Shown: one piece after another, positions 17,800 through 28,100 of the stretch | How the letters are laid out: every line of letters starts with the position of its first letter | Numbering within the stretch: the first letter of the stretch is position 1 | From: Acidobacteriota bacterium | GTDB lineage: Bacteria; Acidobacteriota; Vicinamibacteria; Vicinamibacterales; CAVVIG01 | Direction: 5' to 3' | Assembly (NCBI GenBank): GCA_018268955.1 | Contig: JAFDVO010000013.1 | Coordinates: forward strand, 87,612-151,611 | Length of the DNA: 64,000 bases | The notes under the pieces: model-generated | The model's input: the letters and a program-made list of their open reading frames with translations, nothing else | What the model was told of the DNA's origin: nothing | The model's database searches: none | Position numbers and translations under genes: made by a program

Positions 17800-20217
17800 C
17801 TAGCGCGCCTCCACACATCCCGCGCGCGCGGCCTCGCGGCGCTCGGTGGTCGTCGATCGGTGGTACGTCTGCATGAGTGCCTCAGCGTGCACCTGCAGGG
17901 TTGGCACACCATGGACCCTGGCCCACGAGCCGTCGACGATCGAGATCGATGGACTCGGGGTGCCCGTTCGGATGTAGAGCAACGCGGCGTCCGTCTCCAC
18001 TCCGTCGGCGCTCCAGGCCCGGCCGACGTCGTTGCCCGAGACCCCGCTTCGGAGCGCGAACACGTCCGTTCCCTGCGTGCGCGAGAGTTGGGCGACGATC
18101 GGTCTGTCAGGGGCGTATCGCTCGTCAGGCGCGAGTGCCACTCGCTCGATGTCGTTCTCCGGGTCGAGGCTGAAGACGGAGACCAGTCGATACGGGAGCG
18201 TGGCATGCTCACGGACCCGCAATGTGGATGACGGCTCGACACGCCCGTACATGGGCGAGTACCAGCCGGTCCGCTCGCCTTCGTCGCCGCACGTGAGGTC
18301 CGCGGCTCCGGACGACGTTGCCCACGTGATCCGCCTCGACCCGAGCATCAGCGCTCGCTGCGGGTCGACGTAGATCAGCCACGACGGGTCGACGTGCCAC
18401 GAGGTGAGGACCTCGTGCGAGCCCGTGCCCGAGACGACATCCACCACCACGATCACGTCGTCATGCAGGTGGAAGACGTGCCGATGATGGTCGAAGGGGT
18501 GCCACGCCTCGTGGTGGCCCACCACGTAGTCAAAGGCAGCGTTCGTACGCCAGCTGTCGCACCGCGCGTCGGCCATGGACCGCCAGTGAAACGGGCCGGC
18601 CGCGGTCGATTGTTCTCGGCCGTCGATGACCAGCGTGTTGTGCAGCGCCGAGGATCGGAACCGATCTCGCAAGCCCGGGTCGGCGGTGTAGCAGGCGGTG
18701 CCCGGATCGATCAGCAGCGGCGTGCCGGCGACGGTCAGCGTCACGGCGAGCGCGTCGCTGTGGGCGTGACCGGCGTTCGCGTATCCATGCGGACCGGCAT
18801 CGAACACGAGGTGGCTGCCTCCGGGCGATCGTGAGATGAAGTAGCCGGTGTCCGGCAGGGCCGCCGAGGAGATAGGGGCTGGCGTTCCGCGCCGCTCGAG
18901 CCGGAGACGCGCATCCGCCAGTGCCGGGTGGCTCAGCATCCAGAGCGCTTCCTCGGGCACCGGGCCGAGAGCCAGTTCCGGCTGGTCCGTGAGTGCCGCC
19001 GCGATCGAGAGGCTGTCGCGCAGGTCGTCTGGAGCCCTGCCGCACATCGGCAGCAGCATCCCTCCATCATCGTCACCGAGATGTGGGATGCGGCCTGTGT
19101 CGTCACTGAGGAGCCTCGCCGCGTGCGCCAGCCGGCTCACGACCGCCTCGAAGCGTGCTGCGACCGGATCGTCGGTCACGCGCGCGACCGACAGCGCGAG
19201 CAGGTAGAAATCGAGCGTGTACCGGTGGTAGTGGGTGGAGCGCTCGAGATGCCCCCCGTCGGCGCCGATCTGGCGCGCGATCTCGTCGACGAGAATCGTG
19301 CGTCCCCTATCGGCGTAGTGGCGTGCGCGGCGCAGGAAGGGCAGCGAGCGGCCGCCGACATAGAGCGCGAGCGCCTCGCCGAGCAGGTGCGTATTCGGGC
19401 TGAAGTAGTACGAGAGGTTCTGCTCGATGTGGCGCAGCTGCCGGTCAAGCGCGGCCACCACGTCGGACATCCACGGCTGCTCGGGCTCGGTCGCCTCGTC
19501 CGCGAACAGCGCGAGTGCCCACATCCACGAGAGGGCACGAAAGGCGAGTTCGAGCATGCTCGTCCAGTTGATGCCACGCAGCGGCGGGTTCGCGGCAATC
19601 CAGTCCAGGAGATGAGCGATGGCGGTCTGTCGATACCGCCCCTCTCCCGTCAGCCAGTAGGCGCGCCCGAGAACGAGGAGGTGCTGATGCCGATTCAGCT
19701 CCCAGATCACCTTGTGATCGCCGCACGAGGGATCGAGGTAGGGCACGTCGGCCCAGAAGGCGGGCGGAGCGCAACGGTGGTGCACCGGATCGAAGTGCCA
19801 GTCCGGCAGTCCACGACCGCACGGGTCGAACGACAGGTCCCGGTACCCGAGCAGATCGAACCGCCCCGCAACGATACGGTCAGCGCGGTCACGCGCCAGT
19901 GTTGCAGCGTGTGGAACGTGGTGGCCGATGTCCTTCACGATTGCGCGGCGCAGGGACGAGCCGATCAGGAACGACGGAACGTCGGCGCGGAATGCTTCAC
20001 GGATGGCCGTGTGGGCCGCGAGCCGGTCCCCACGCTGCGCGGCCGCATGTGGCGGAGAGCCCGGCACGAGTGCGCGTGTGATCTCCGCGTTCGTCCACCT
20101 AGAGGGCGATGCGTGCATGGCCACCCGCTGGGCGGCCGTGCGGAGGGCTGCCACCGTACGCCACTGCAGTTCCCTGCGGCTCATCGAACGGAGCCGCGCC
20201 AGGCGAGAACGGCTCAT
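17800..20217 (-). CDS. Heparinase II/III-like protein
   Basis: An 805-residue protein with the layout of heparinase II/III and related alginate lyases: an N-terminal alpha-helical toroid (about residues 80-420, including LNRHQHLLVLGRAYW, SPNTHLLGEALALY and HLERSTHYHRYTLDFY) and a C-terminal beta-sandwich (from about 450, with GHAHSDALAVTLTVAGTPLL and DPGTACY). The conserved histidine and tyrosine of the YHRY and GHAHSD segments are present. Members of this group occur in many exopolysaccharide loci, where they cut or edit a uronic-acid polymer. No clear signal peptide is seen, so its site of action is uncertain. The ATG at 20217 overlaps the stop of the upstream glycosyltransferase (ATGA), which decides the start. 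Confidence 0.85.
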   Translation of the reverse strand: MSRSRLARLRSMSRRELQWRTVAALRTAAQRVAMHASPSRWTNAEITRALVPGSPPHAAAQRGDRLAAHTAIREAFRADVPSFLIGSSLRRAIVKDIGHHVPHAATLARDRADRIVAGRFDLLGYRDLSFDPCGRGLPDWHFDPVHHRCAPPAFWADVPYLDPSCGDHKVIWELNRHQHLLVLGRAYWLTGEGRYRQTAIAHLLDWIAANPPLRGINWTSMLELAFRALSWMWALALFADEATEPEQPWMSDVVAALDRQLRHIEQNLSYYFSPNTHLLGEALALYVGGRSLPFLRRARHYADRGRTILVDEIARQIGADGGHLERSTHYHRYTLDFYLLALSVARVTDDPVAARFEAVVSRLAHAARLLSDDTGRIPHLGDDDGGMLLPMCGRAPDDLRDSLSIAAALTDQPELALGPVPEEALWMLSHPALADARLRLERRGTPAPISSAALPDTGYFISRSPGGSHLVFDAGPHGYANAGHAHSDALAVTLTVAGTPLLIDPGTACYTADPGLRDRFRSSALHNTLVIDGREQSTAAGPFHWRSMADARCDSWRTNAAFDYVVGHHEAWHPFDHHRHVFHLHDDVIVVVDVVSGTGSHEVLTSWHVDPSWLIYVDPQRALMLGSRRITWATSSGAADLTCGDEGERTGWYSPMYGRVEPSSTLRVREHATLPYRLVSVFSLDPENDIERVALAPDERYAPDRPIVAQLSRTQGTDVFALRSGVSGNDVGRAWSADGVETDAALLYIRTGTPSPSISIVDGSWARVHGVPTLQVHAEALMQTYHRSTTTERREAARAGCVEAR

Positions 20218-21326
20218 GCCTGCACCGCGGCGACGCGGGACTCTCGCGCCAGCGCGACTCTGTAGAGCGCCAGCCACTGCTCACGAACCCGTGGCCATGC
20301 CGACGCCTGCAGGGACGCGTGCCCAGCCTCCGCGAGGGCCCGCGCCCTGTCCGGAGCCGCCAGCAGGTGCAGCACATGCGCGGCGAGCTGGTCGTGGTCG
20401 TTCACCGGCGCGAGCAGCCCTTGCTCGCCGTGCCGCACGATTGTTGGAACGCCGCCCGCATCGGTGGACACCACCGGCAGCCCGCTCGCGTAGGCCTCCA
20501 GCACGGACGCAGGCATGTTGTCGATGTTCGGGCTCTGGATGTAGATATCGTGCGTGTCGTAGCACGAGGCGATCGACTCGGGTGCGACGCGGCCGGCAAA
20601 CGTGACGTGGCGCAGGCCGAGGTCGCGCGCGAGATCGCGAAGGGCGGGCTCCTCCGAGCCGGCCCCGACGAGCGTCAGCGTCGCGTCAGGGTGGACACCC
20701 TGGATCTGCTGAAACGCACGGAGGGTGCAGGCCACGTTGTAGAGCGGTTCGAGATTGCGCGTCGACAGCAGCCGCGGACGCAGCGGTGTGCGCGGCCGAT
20801 AGGGGAACCGATCGAGTGCAACGAGGTTCGGGATGACCGTGGCCTCGACATCGTATTCCGCGAAGACGGTCTGCAGGAATGCGGACGGCACGGCGTTCTG
20901 GTCGACGTGCCGCAGCACCCACCGCGCAATGGCCGATCGGCGGAGGTGGTCAGGGGCCTCCCCGCTGCGGTAGTTCAGGACGACCGGCTTGCCGAGCAGC
21001 TTTGCGACGAGCACCGCCGGCAGCGGCGCCAGCAGGAACGACGTGTACGACGCCGAGAACACATGGACCACGTCCGCGCGCCGGAGTTCGCGGAACAGCA
21101 GTGCGAGATAGCAGGCCTCCGTCACGAGCGTGCGTGCGTACTTCACGCGCGTGGCCCACTGCAGCGGGCGGGGCGGCACCGGGTTGTGCGGCACGAGCCA
21201 CGCGTCCAGTTGCGGATCGTCCTGCCAGGCACGGAGCAGGCGATCGGCCTGGACGGCCTGGCCGCCGAGGATGCGGAGTGAAGGGGCAACGATCGCGACA
21301 CGGATGCGGCTGCTGTCGAGGTCCAC
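20214..21326 (-). CDS. Family 4 glycosyltransferase
   Basis: A 370-residue GT-B glycosyltransferase. It starts with a GTG at 21326, followed shortly by IRVAIVAPSLRILGGQAVQA. The donor-binding half has STRNLEPLYNV, LVGAGSEEPAL, then NIDNMPASVLEAYASGLPVV and AGGVPTIV. A glycine-rich loop and no membrane segments place it on the cytoplasmic side. It is the first gene of the distal minus-strand block (down to algD) and starts back-to-back with the plus-strand family 2 glycosyltransferase, whose possible ATG at 21304 lies inside its first codons. A TGTTTGCA element with a GG 10 bases upstream lies at about 21339-21354 on the minus strand and could be a weak sigma-54 site. Confidence 0.86.
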   Translation of the reverse strand: MDLDSSRIRVAIVAPSLRILGGQAVQADRLLRAWQDDPQLDAWLVPHNPVPPRPLQWATRVKYARTLVTEACYLALLFRELRRADVVHVFSASYTSFLLAPLPAVLVAKLLGKPVVLNYRSGEAPDHLRRSAIARWVLRHVDQNAVPSAFLQTVFAEYDVEATVIPNLVALDRFPYRPRTPLRPRLLSTRNLEPLYNVACTLRAFQQIQGVHPDATLTLVGAGSEEPALRDLARDLGLRHVTFAGRVAPESIASCYDTHDIYIQSPNIDNMPASVLEAYASGLPVVSTDAGGVPTIVRHGEQGLLAPVNDHDQLAAHVLHLLAAPDRARALAEAGHASLQASAWPRVREQWLALYRVALARESRVAAVQA

Positions 21327-22424
21327 GCGAGAGGCGGTTGTGCAAACACCGGTCCGGCGTCTCGAGCGTTTGTCGTCCGCAGTGGTGGAACGCCGCTTGC
21401 CTCAGCCGTCGCCCGTGCGCCCGCGAAAACCCTCGACACCTGCGCCACCCGTGGTGAGCGTCATCACCCCCGCCTACAACGTCGGACGATATCTCGCGGC
21501 GTGCCTCGACTCCGTGCTCGCACAGACCTTCCCGGACTTCGAAGTCCTTGTCGTCGACGACGGGTCTGTCGATGACACGGCAGATGTACTCAGGGCATAC
21601 GCTGCACAGGATTCCCGGGTGCGCGGGTTCAGAGGGCCCAATCGCGGCGTGTCGCACGCGCGCAACGTGGCGATGACACAGGCGAGAGGCCGATACTTCG
21701 CGCTGCTCGATGCCGACGACCGCTGGGCGCCGACCTGGCTCGAGGCCATGGTGCAGCGTCTCGAACGCGAGCCGGACGTGGCGATCGTGACGGGGAATGC
21801 GGTGAACGACGGCGGCGGTGCGCTGGATGGACGGCCCGTGCGACCGTGGCCAGCCGAACCGCGGACCTTGCGGTTCCTCGACCTCGTCACGCACGAAGAT
21901 TCGGTGTTCATCATGGCGCTCTTCCGGCGGGCCGTCTACGAGCGGATCGGCGGCTTCAACGAGCGGCTGTATCGCAGCGAGGATTACGACTTCTGGCTGC
22001 GAGCCGCCGCGGCCGACCTCCGGATCGTCACCCACCCTGAGCCGTTGGGGTGGTACCGGCGTCGACCGGATAGCGCGTCAGCAGACCAGGCGGCCATGTT
22101 CGCCAGCATCAAGGATGTGCTGGTGCGAGCGAGGTCCTTCCGCCACACCCCTCGCGCCGATGAGCTCGCCGCGATCGACCGGAAGCTCGACCAGCTCGCC
22201 TCCGAGAGCCTGCTGCACTCCGCCAAGCGGGCGCTGTTGCGCCGTCGGTACTCGGAAGCGCGTTGCCACTTTTGGGAACTGTATCGTCGCGGAAAAGGAC
22301 TTCCGTATGCGGCGATGGCACTGGCGCTGCCCCGCAGCCTGTGTGGTCCGCCTATCACGCACGACTCCGCGCCCGCGAGAGACAGGCGGCGCTGCGTCGA
22401 GGCGGGGAGCGCCTGCCTGCCTGA
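21304..22424 (+). pseudogene. Family 2 glycosyltransferase, apparently frameshifted near its end
   Basis: The GT-A domain is clear: VVSVITPAYNVGRYL, VDDGSVDDT, NRGVSHARN, the DADD motif, and the acceptor-side SEDYDFWLR. The start is uncertain: ATG 21304 or the GTG codons at 21382/21385. As written, the frame runs on through a cysteine-rich, unfamiliar stretch into the beta-helix protein, giving one chain up to 24069. However, a doubled TG at 22340-22343 (CCTGTGTGG) explains this. If one TG is removed, translation continues as LWSAYHARLRARERQAALRR and stops at 22422-22424, a natural end for this family. I read it as a separate gene with a 2-base duplication, either real (a broken or altered end) or a sequence error. 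Confidence 0.65.
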
Positions 22425-22533
22425 ACGGCAGAGGGTCTCGGCTCTGTGCGGCGCAGCGGTGTGGCCCGTTCGTCCGCGGCAGAAGCGAAGCGCTGCGGCC
22501 AGCAGGGCTCGCATCTTGCTGAGGCGACCCGGC

Positions 22534-24069
22534 GTGATCAGCTCAGCACGGGTCGTCAATCTCTTCGCCTGGTTCCTCGTCGCGGTCGGCGCCGCCTTCG
22601 CGGGCCAGACCTCCAAGGCGAACACCGTGACGGTCCCTGCGGGCGGCGACCTCCAGGCGGCACTGGACGGCGCTCGCCCCGGCGACGTCATCTCGCTCGA
22701 ACCCGGTGCGACCTTCGTAGGCAACTTCGTGCTTCGCACGCAGGCCGGAACGGATCGGCCCGTGGTGGTCCGTACGGCGGGCGCCGAGGCGGTCGCGTTC
22801 GGCCAGCGGATGACGCCGGAAAGGGCAGACACTCTGGCGCGTCTGCGGTCGCCGAACTCGATGCCGGTCCTGTCCACTGCGCCTGGGGCGCGAGGCTGGC
22901 GGATCGAACTGCTGGCGTTCGACGCGAACCGCGGCGGAGCCGGTGACATCATCGCGCTCGGGGACGGATCGAGCGCACAGCGCTCGCTGGCCAGTGTCCC
23001 CTCGGACATCACGCTGGACCGCCTCTATGTTCACGGGGACACGCGGGAGGGACAGAAGCGCGCGATAGCCCTGAATGCGGCACGCGTGGTCATTTCGAAC
23101 TCCTCGATCGTGGACATCGCCGCGGTCGGGCAGGACTCGCAGGCGATCGCGGGCTGGAACGGTCCCGGGCGGTACACGATCGAGAACAACACGATCGAAG
23201 CGGCCGGCGAGAACATCCTCTTTGGGGGCGCGGATCCGTCGATTCCGCAGCTGACGCCCGAGGACATCGTGATCCGCCGCAACCACATCGCGAAGCCGCT
23301 CGCGTGGCGCCAGCCGGGCACGCGCTGGCAGGTGAAGAACCTGCTGGAACTGAAGAACGCACGCGCCGTGCGGATCGAGGAGAACGTCTTCGAGCACAAC
23401 TGGGCGCAGGCGCAGTCGGGCTATTCGATCCTGCTGACGGTGCGGAACCAGGACGGGGGCTGTCCCTGGTGCGAAGTGCGCGACGTTCAGTTCGTGCGCA
23501 ACACCGTGCGCGACGTGGCGGCGGCATTCCAGATCCTCGGCACCGATTACCTCAAGCCGTCCCGGCAGACGACGGGCGTCGTCATCAAGGACAACGTCAT
23601 CGCGGGATTGGACGGGCCCGCGTGGGGTGGCGACGGATACCTCCTGCAGATGACCGACGGTCCGCGTGACGTCGTGCTCGATCACAACACGGTGATCCAG
23701 GGACGTTCGAGCGGCATCGCGAAGGTCGACGGCCGGGTCGACGGGTTCGTCTTCACGAACAACCTCGTCGCGCACGGCGCGTACGGGATCATCGCGAGCG
23801 CGCGTGCGCCGGGGAATGACAGCATCCGCAACAACCTGCCGGGCGCGCGGATTGTGGGCAACGTGATCGCGGGGGGCAATCCGGCGTGGTATCCCTCGGG
23901 CAACCTGTTTCCATCGGTCGACGAATTCCGCGCCCAGTTCGTTGATGCGGCGGCCGGGGACTTCCGCCTGCAGCCGCAGAGCCCGTGGACGAAGCAGGGG
24001 ACCGACGGGCGGCCCCTCGGCGCCGACCTGCGGGCGCAGGCGCGCAACCCCGCCAGCGCCAGACCCTGA
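22534..24069 (+). CDS. Secreted right-handed beta-helix protein
   Basis: About 511 residues from a GTG at 22534 (GAGG 10 bases before). A signal peptide follows (VVNLFAWFLVAVGAAFA). The body is a parallel beta-helix of the pectate-lyase-like type, opening with VPAGGDLQAALDGARPGDVI and ATFVGNF, then many short strands with turn asparagines (IENNTIEAAGENILFGGADP, IRRNHIAKPLAWR). It is a close paralogue of the beta-helix part of the protein at 25104-28238: both share GWNGPG-Y, GGADP and KPLAWR blocks. It lacks the binding modules of that paralogue. The frame is open upstream into the glycosyltransferase, see that entry. Likely acts on a polysaccharide outside the cytoplasm; lyase, hydrolase and epimerase are all possible. 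Confidence 0.75.
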   Translation: MISSARVVNLFAWFLVAVGAAFAGQTSKANTVTVPAGGDLQAALDGARPGDVISLEPGATFVGNFVLRTQAGTDRPVVVRTAGAEAVAFGQRMTPERADTLARLRSPNSMPVLSTAPGARGWRIELLAFDANRGGAGDIIALGDGSSAQRSLASVPSDITLDRLYVHGDTREGQKRAIALNAARVVISNSSIVDIAAVGQDSQAIAGWNGPGRYTIENNTIEAAGENILFGGADPSIPQLTPEDIVIRRNHIAKPLAWRQPGTRWQVKNLLELKNARAVRIEENVFEHNWAQAQSGYSILLTVRNQDGGCPWCEVRDVQFVRNTVRDVAAAFQILGTDYLKPSRQTTGVVIKDNVIAGLDGPAWGGDGYLLQMTDGPRDVVLDHNTVIQGRSSGIAKVDGRVDGFVFTNNLVAHGAYGIIASARAPGNDSIRNNLPGARIVGNVIAGGNPAWYPSGNLFPSVDEFRAQFVDAAAGDFRLQPQSPWTKQGTDGRPLGADLRAQARNPASARP

Positions 24070-24078
24070 CGCGCCGCT

Positions 24079-24912
24079 TCACTTGCGCATCGAGATGACG
24101 CGTATGCCGGCGAAGGCGTCAAGGGCGCGCGTCCGCCGCAGCAGGGCCGCGTCGATCCGGTAGAGCGGCATCACGAACCGCTGCAGCAACGGCACGACCT
24201 GGACGAGGTTGATGAACGGCAGCGAGAATGCGCGAGACCTGTACTCCCGGAATGCCGACGCGAAGGCGCGCAGCTCCGGATCGGTGAGCGGTCGCTCGTA
24301 GTCCGACACTTCTTCGGACCGGTAGGGAATCCACGAACGCACCATCCGGAGCAGGCGCGAGTTCCTGACGGGCTCCTGGAAGACCGCGATCCCTCCCGGC
24401 TTCAACACCCTGTGGATTTCGCTCGCGGACCGCGCGAGATCGAGGTGGTGCAGGATCGCGATGCCCATGACCGCGTCGACCGAGTTGTCGGGCAGCGGAA
24501 TCTCGTGCGCGGAGGCGGCGAGGAACGTGGCACGGCTCTCGACGCCGTGGAGGCTGAGCCGCTGGCGTGCGAGCGCGAGGAGATCGTCCGAGACGTCGAG
24601 CCCGATCACCCGCGCGCCCCGGACGGCGAGCGGCAGCGAGTTCTCGCCGTTGCCGCACCCGTAGTCGAGCACGGTCCTGCCGGACACGTCACCGATGACG
24701 TGGAACGCGTACTCGAGCGGGAATGCGGTGTCGGCCGGCGGCGCGAGGTATCGCTGGAGGTTCCACTCGGTGGTCCGAAGGCGGGCGGCAGGCGTGTGCC
24801 TCGCTTCGACGGCGCTCCGCTCGATCTCCGCCGCCTCCCACGCCCGGATGTCTCCGGAAGGGACCGTCACTGTCGCTGCGGCAGCCGGACTCGCGTACTG
24901 ATTCTGGTCCAT
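24079..24912 (-). CDS. Class I SAM-dependent methyltransferase
   Basis: A 277-residue methyltransferase. Motif I is VLDYGCGNGENSLPLA near residue 85, followed by VIGLDVSDDLLALARQR, then DAVMGIAILHHL and LKPGGIAVFQEP. The ATG at 24912 gives MDQNQYAS; longer readings are basic low-complexity sequence. It is convergent with the beta-helix gene, 9 bases apart. The N-terminal 80 residues and the last 70 (with a basic, hydrophobic stretch PFINLVQVVPLLQRFVMPL) may hold the acceptor. Such enzymes in glycan loci commonly methylate sugars or lipid carriers; the substrate here is unknown. A possible sigma-54 variant site lies 90 bases upstream. Confidence 0.83.
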   Translation of the reverse strand: MDQNQYASPAAAATVTVPSGDIRAWEAAEIERSAVEARHTPAARLRTTEWNLQRYLAPPADTAFPLEYAFHVIGDVSGRTVLDYGCGNGENSLPLAVRGARVIGLDVSDDLLALARQRLSLHGVESRATFLAASAHEIPLPDNSVDAVMGIAILHHLDLARSASEIHRVLKPGGIAVFQEPVRNSRLLRMVRSWIPYRSEEVSDYERPLTDPELRAFASAFREYRSRAFSLPFINLVQVVPLLQRFVMPLYRIDAALLRRTRALDAFAGIRVISMRK

Positions 24913-25001
24913 GACGTATCGCCTCCGAGCACCGCCATGAACACGCGGCCTCGCGAATCGCGCGAGCGCGTGTGACCCTGTGCGGTAACGCGCCGCGCTC
25001 G

Positions 25002-25017
25002 TGCAAACAGGGGACCA
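25002..25017 (-). promoter_or_regulatory. Possible sigma-54 promoter variant before the methyltransferase gene
   Basis: The minus strand reads TGGTCCCCTGTTTGCA, keeping the GG of the -24 and the GC of the -12 element with five bases between, but with TCC in place of CAC. It lies about 90 bases before the ATG at 24912. It lies next to two near-copies of GGGGAMCAGCAGGGAGGCGACC (25010-25051). Confidence 0.25.
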
Positions 25018-25103
25018 GCAGGGAGGCGACCGGGGAACAGCAGGAGGCGACCTCTTCGCCCGGCAGCCCGACGGCTGAGCAGGCGAAGAGGCCAGTCGGA
25101 GGG

Positions 25104-28100
25104 TTACTTCACGCCTGCGGTGGCCGCACGTACGGCGTCGATGTTGGCACCGGCGTCGGCGCCATCGAGGGCGGCATTGCGATATAGGCTCGAGGGGGCC
25201 AGATGGTAGTCGCCACCTTTCAGGTCGACGAAGCCAACTGCATCCATGTTCGCGGGATAGAAGTTGCCCGTCGGGTAGTAGCCGGGATTCGAGCCGGCCC
25301 ACACGCCCCGGAGGAACATCGACCCTGGGAAGTAGGTCTTGATGGTGCCGTTCCCGGGAGAGGCGCCGCCGCCCATGATTGCCCAGGCGTTATCGGGGGC
25401 GATGTTGTTCGTCATCGTGAACTGCTGGACCGGATTCGTGTCCGCGTAGAGGACGGACGAGCCCGACTGCAGGATGGTGTTGTGATCCACGGTGATGTCG
25501 ACGCCACCGTTGATCAGCATGAACCGGCCGTCGCCGCCCCAGTTCGCGCCGCTCACGTCCTCGAACAGGTTGTTGCGGAACACGAAGTGGCCCGACGTGC
25601 CGCTCGGGAACCGGTAGTCCTTGCCCAGGATGTTGATGGCTGACGCCACGTGCCGGACGATGTTGTTCGTGAAGGTCAGGTTCTGCACGACGCTCCACGG
25701 CGCGTAGCCATCCTGACTGCGGCCCGTGAAGACGAGCGCGTACCCCGACTGGGCCGCCAGCCAGTTGTTCTCGAACACGTTGCCGTCGATTGTGACGCGC
25801 TGCGCGTTCTTCAACTCGAAGAGGTTCTTCACGTTGATGCTGCTGTTGGACCGCCAGGCGAGCGGCTTCGTGACGTAGTTCCGCGTGAAGCTGAGGTCCG
25901 ACGGAATCAGGTCCACGATCGCCGGGTCGGCGCCGCCCAGCAGGAAGTTCTCGGACGCGGCCTCGAGGTAGTTGTTCGTCACCGTATACGGCCCTGGTCC
26001 GTTCCAGCCGGCAATCGCCTGGGAGTCCTGCCCGACGTACCAGATGTTCGCGATGTACGAATCGCGGATCGTGGTCGACGCGCTGTTCAGGCCGATGCCG
26101 CGCTTCTGGCCGCTCGCATCGCCGTGGACGTAGACGCGATCCACCACGATGTCGTGCGGCACCATGGCCAGTGAGTTCTGCGCGTTCGACCCGTCACCGA
26201 GGCTGATGACTTCGCCATACCCGCCGACGTTCGCCGCGAAGTCGAGCAGCTGGATGACGTAGTGATGCGCATAGGCCTCCGTAGCCAGCGCCGCAACGGT
26301 ATTCGGGGACTTGAGTCTGGCCAGGCTCGTGGCAGCCGCGGGGGTGATCCGCGTCCCCGCTGGAACCGGATCCGCGATGTCTGTGCGGATGGTGACAACG
26401 CTGGACCCGGTCTTCGCGGGGAGCGTGAAGTTGCCAACGAACGTCGCGCCGGCCTGGAGGAGCAGGGTGTCGCCAGGCTGCGCCGCATTGATCGCGGCCT
26501 GCAGGTCGTCGCCCTGCTTCACGATCACACGACGCGTCGCCGGCGTCGGCGACGTCGTGTCACCGGTCGTCGAACCGGTTGAGGGCGTGCCCGTCGTCGG
26601 TGTCGAGCTGCCGGGCGTGGTCCCGGTGTTGCCGCTGGGTCCGGTGACCGTGGGCACTGGGGCCACGATGACGGAGCCGAGGTTGAAGCCACCGGTGTCG
26701 ACGTAGATCGTGAGGACCTGCGTGCCTGCTGCCAGGGCGGCGGTCCAGTTCAGGTCGCGCCACGTCTGCCATCCACCAGTCGCCGGGACCGGCTGCGTCG
26801 CGGTGCTCACGGTGCCGACCTTCAAGTGCATCAGGCCGCTGGTATACGGGGACGCGACCTTCGCCGTGATCGCGTAGTTGCCCGCGGTCGTGACGTTGAC
26901 CGTGTAACTCACCCACTCTCCATCGGCGGTCCACCCGATGTCGCTGCCGCCCAGGCTGCTGGCCTCGAGGTCCACGCCGCCGGTGCGGACGGCACCGCCG
27001 TCGTTACCTGCGGTGGTGTCGTGGTACGCGATGCCCTCGTCTCCGAGGTCATAGCGACTCACGTCGATCGTGCCGGGGAGCGCGATGGGCGCACCCGTGA
27101 AGGGCTGCGGCGTCGCGGGGGACACGCGGAACCAGTTCAGGTTGCCGACGGCACCGCTCGCGCCATTCGCATCGAAGACGATGCGGATCTGCTGAGGGCC
27201 TCCGTCGAGGGACACCATCTTCGCGATCGTCTGCCAGGTCTGCCAGCTGCCTGTGGCAGGGATCGTCAGGGGGCCGGTCACATCGACGCCCGCGACCTCG
27301 ACGTGGAATGTGCCGCCCGCGGCCGGGGACGCCACCCGCGCCTCGAAGCGGTAGGTGCCGGGAGCCGGCACGGTCACGTCGTACACCAGCCACTCGCCCG
27401 GAGCGATCCAGCCGACGTCGTAGCCACCTTCGGAAGCCGCCTCGATGTCGACCGCCGTGGTGCGATACGCGCCGCCGGCATTCACCGCGTCGACGTCCTT
27501 GTAGGCGAGCCCGGCGCCGCCATTGTCGAAGTCCTCCGCTTCCACCGTGCCCGGGAGGGCGAACGGCACGGCGTTGAACGGCGTGGCTGCAAGCACCGGG
27601 GTCGAGGCACGCGGCACGATGGTCGAATCGCCCAGGACCTGTCCCGGCGAGGTCTTCAGGTAAGTGACCGGGGACAGCACGACCTGATCGAGGCGCACGC
27701 CGTCCTCACGCGTCTGGATGCGAATCGTGTGCATGCCGCTGGTGGTGAACGCCACGACCGGAGCCTGGGACAGCCAGTACGCGCCGTCGACCCAGCCCCA
27801 GCCGCTGAGCACTGCGCCATTGGCGCTCTGCAGGTTGAGGGTCAGGCCGCTGGTCGAACCGAGCGCATACACCCCCGCGCCGTTCGCACCCGCGTCGGAG
27901 AACTGGGCGAACACGGAGTCGTTGTACTTGTTGTCGTTGCCGGCGCGCAGGCGCAGCCACACGTGATACGGTGTGCTGGCTGGCGCTGTGAAGGTGAACT
28001 CGACGTAGTCGGTGGGACTCGCGAGCGGTGCGTTCGTCGAGGACCAGCCCTGATCCGTGCTGACCAGTGCCTGGCCACGCGCGGCCGTCGTGTCTGCTGT

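Noticed and set aside
21304..24069. Natural fusion of a glycosyltransferase with a beta-helix enzyme
   Set aside because: A cytoplasmic enzyme in front of a signal peptide makes little sense and a 2-base duplication explains it; kept as a finding, not as a fused gene.
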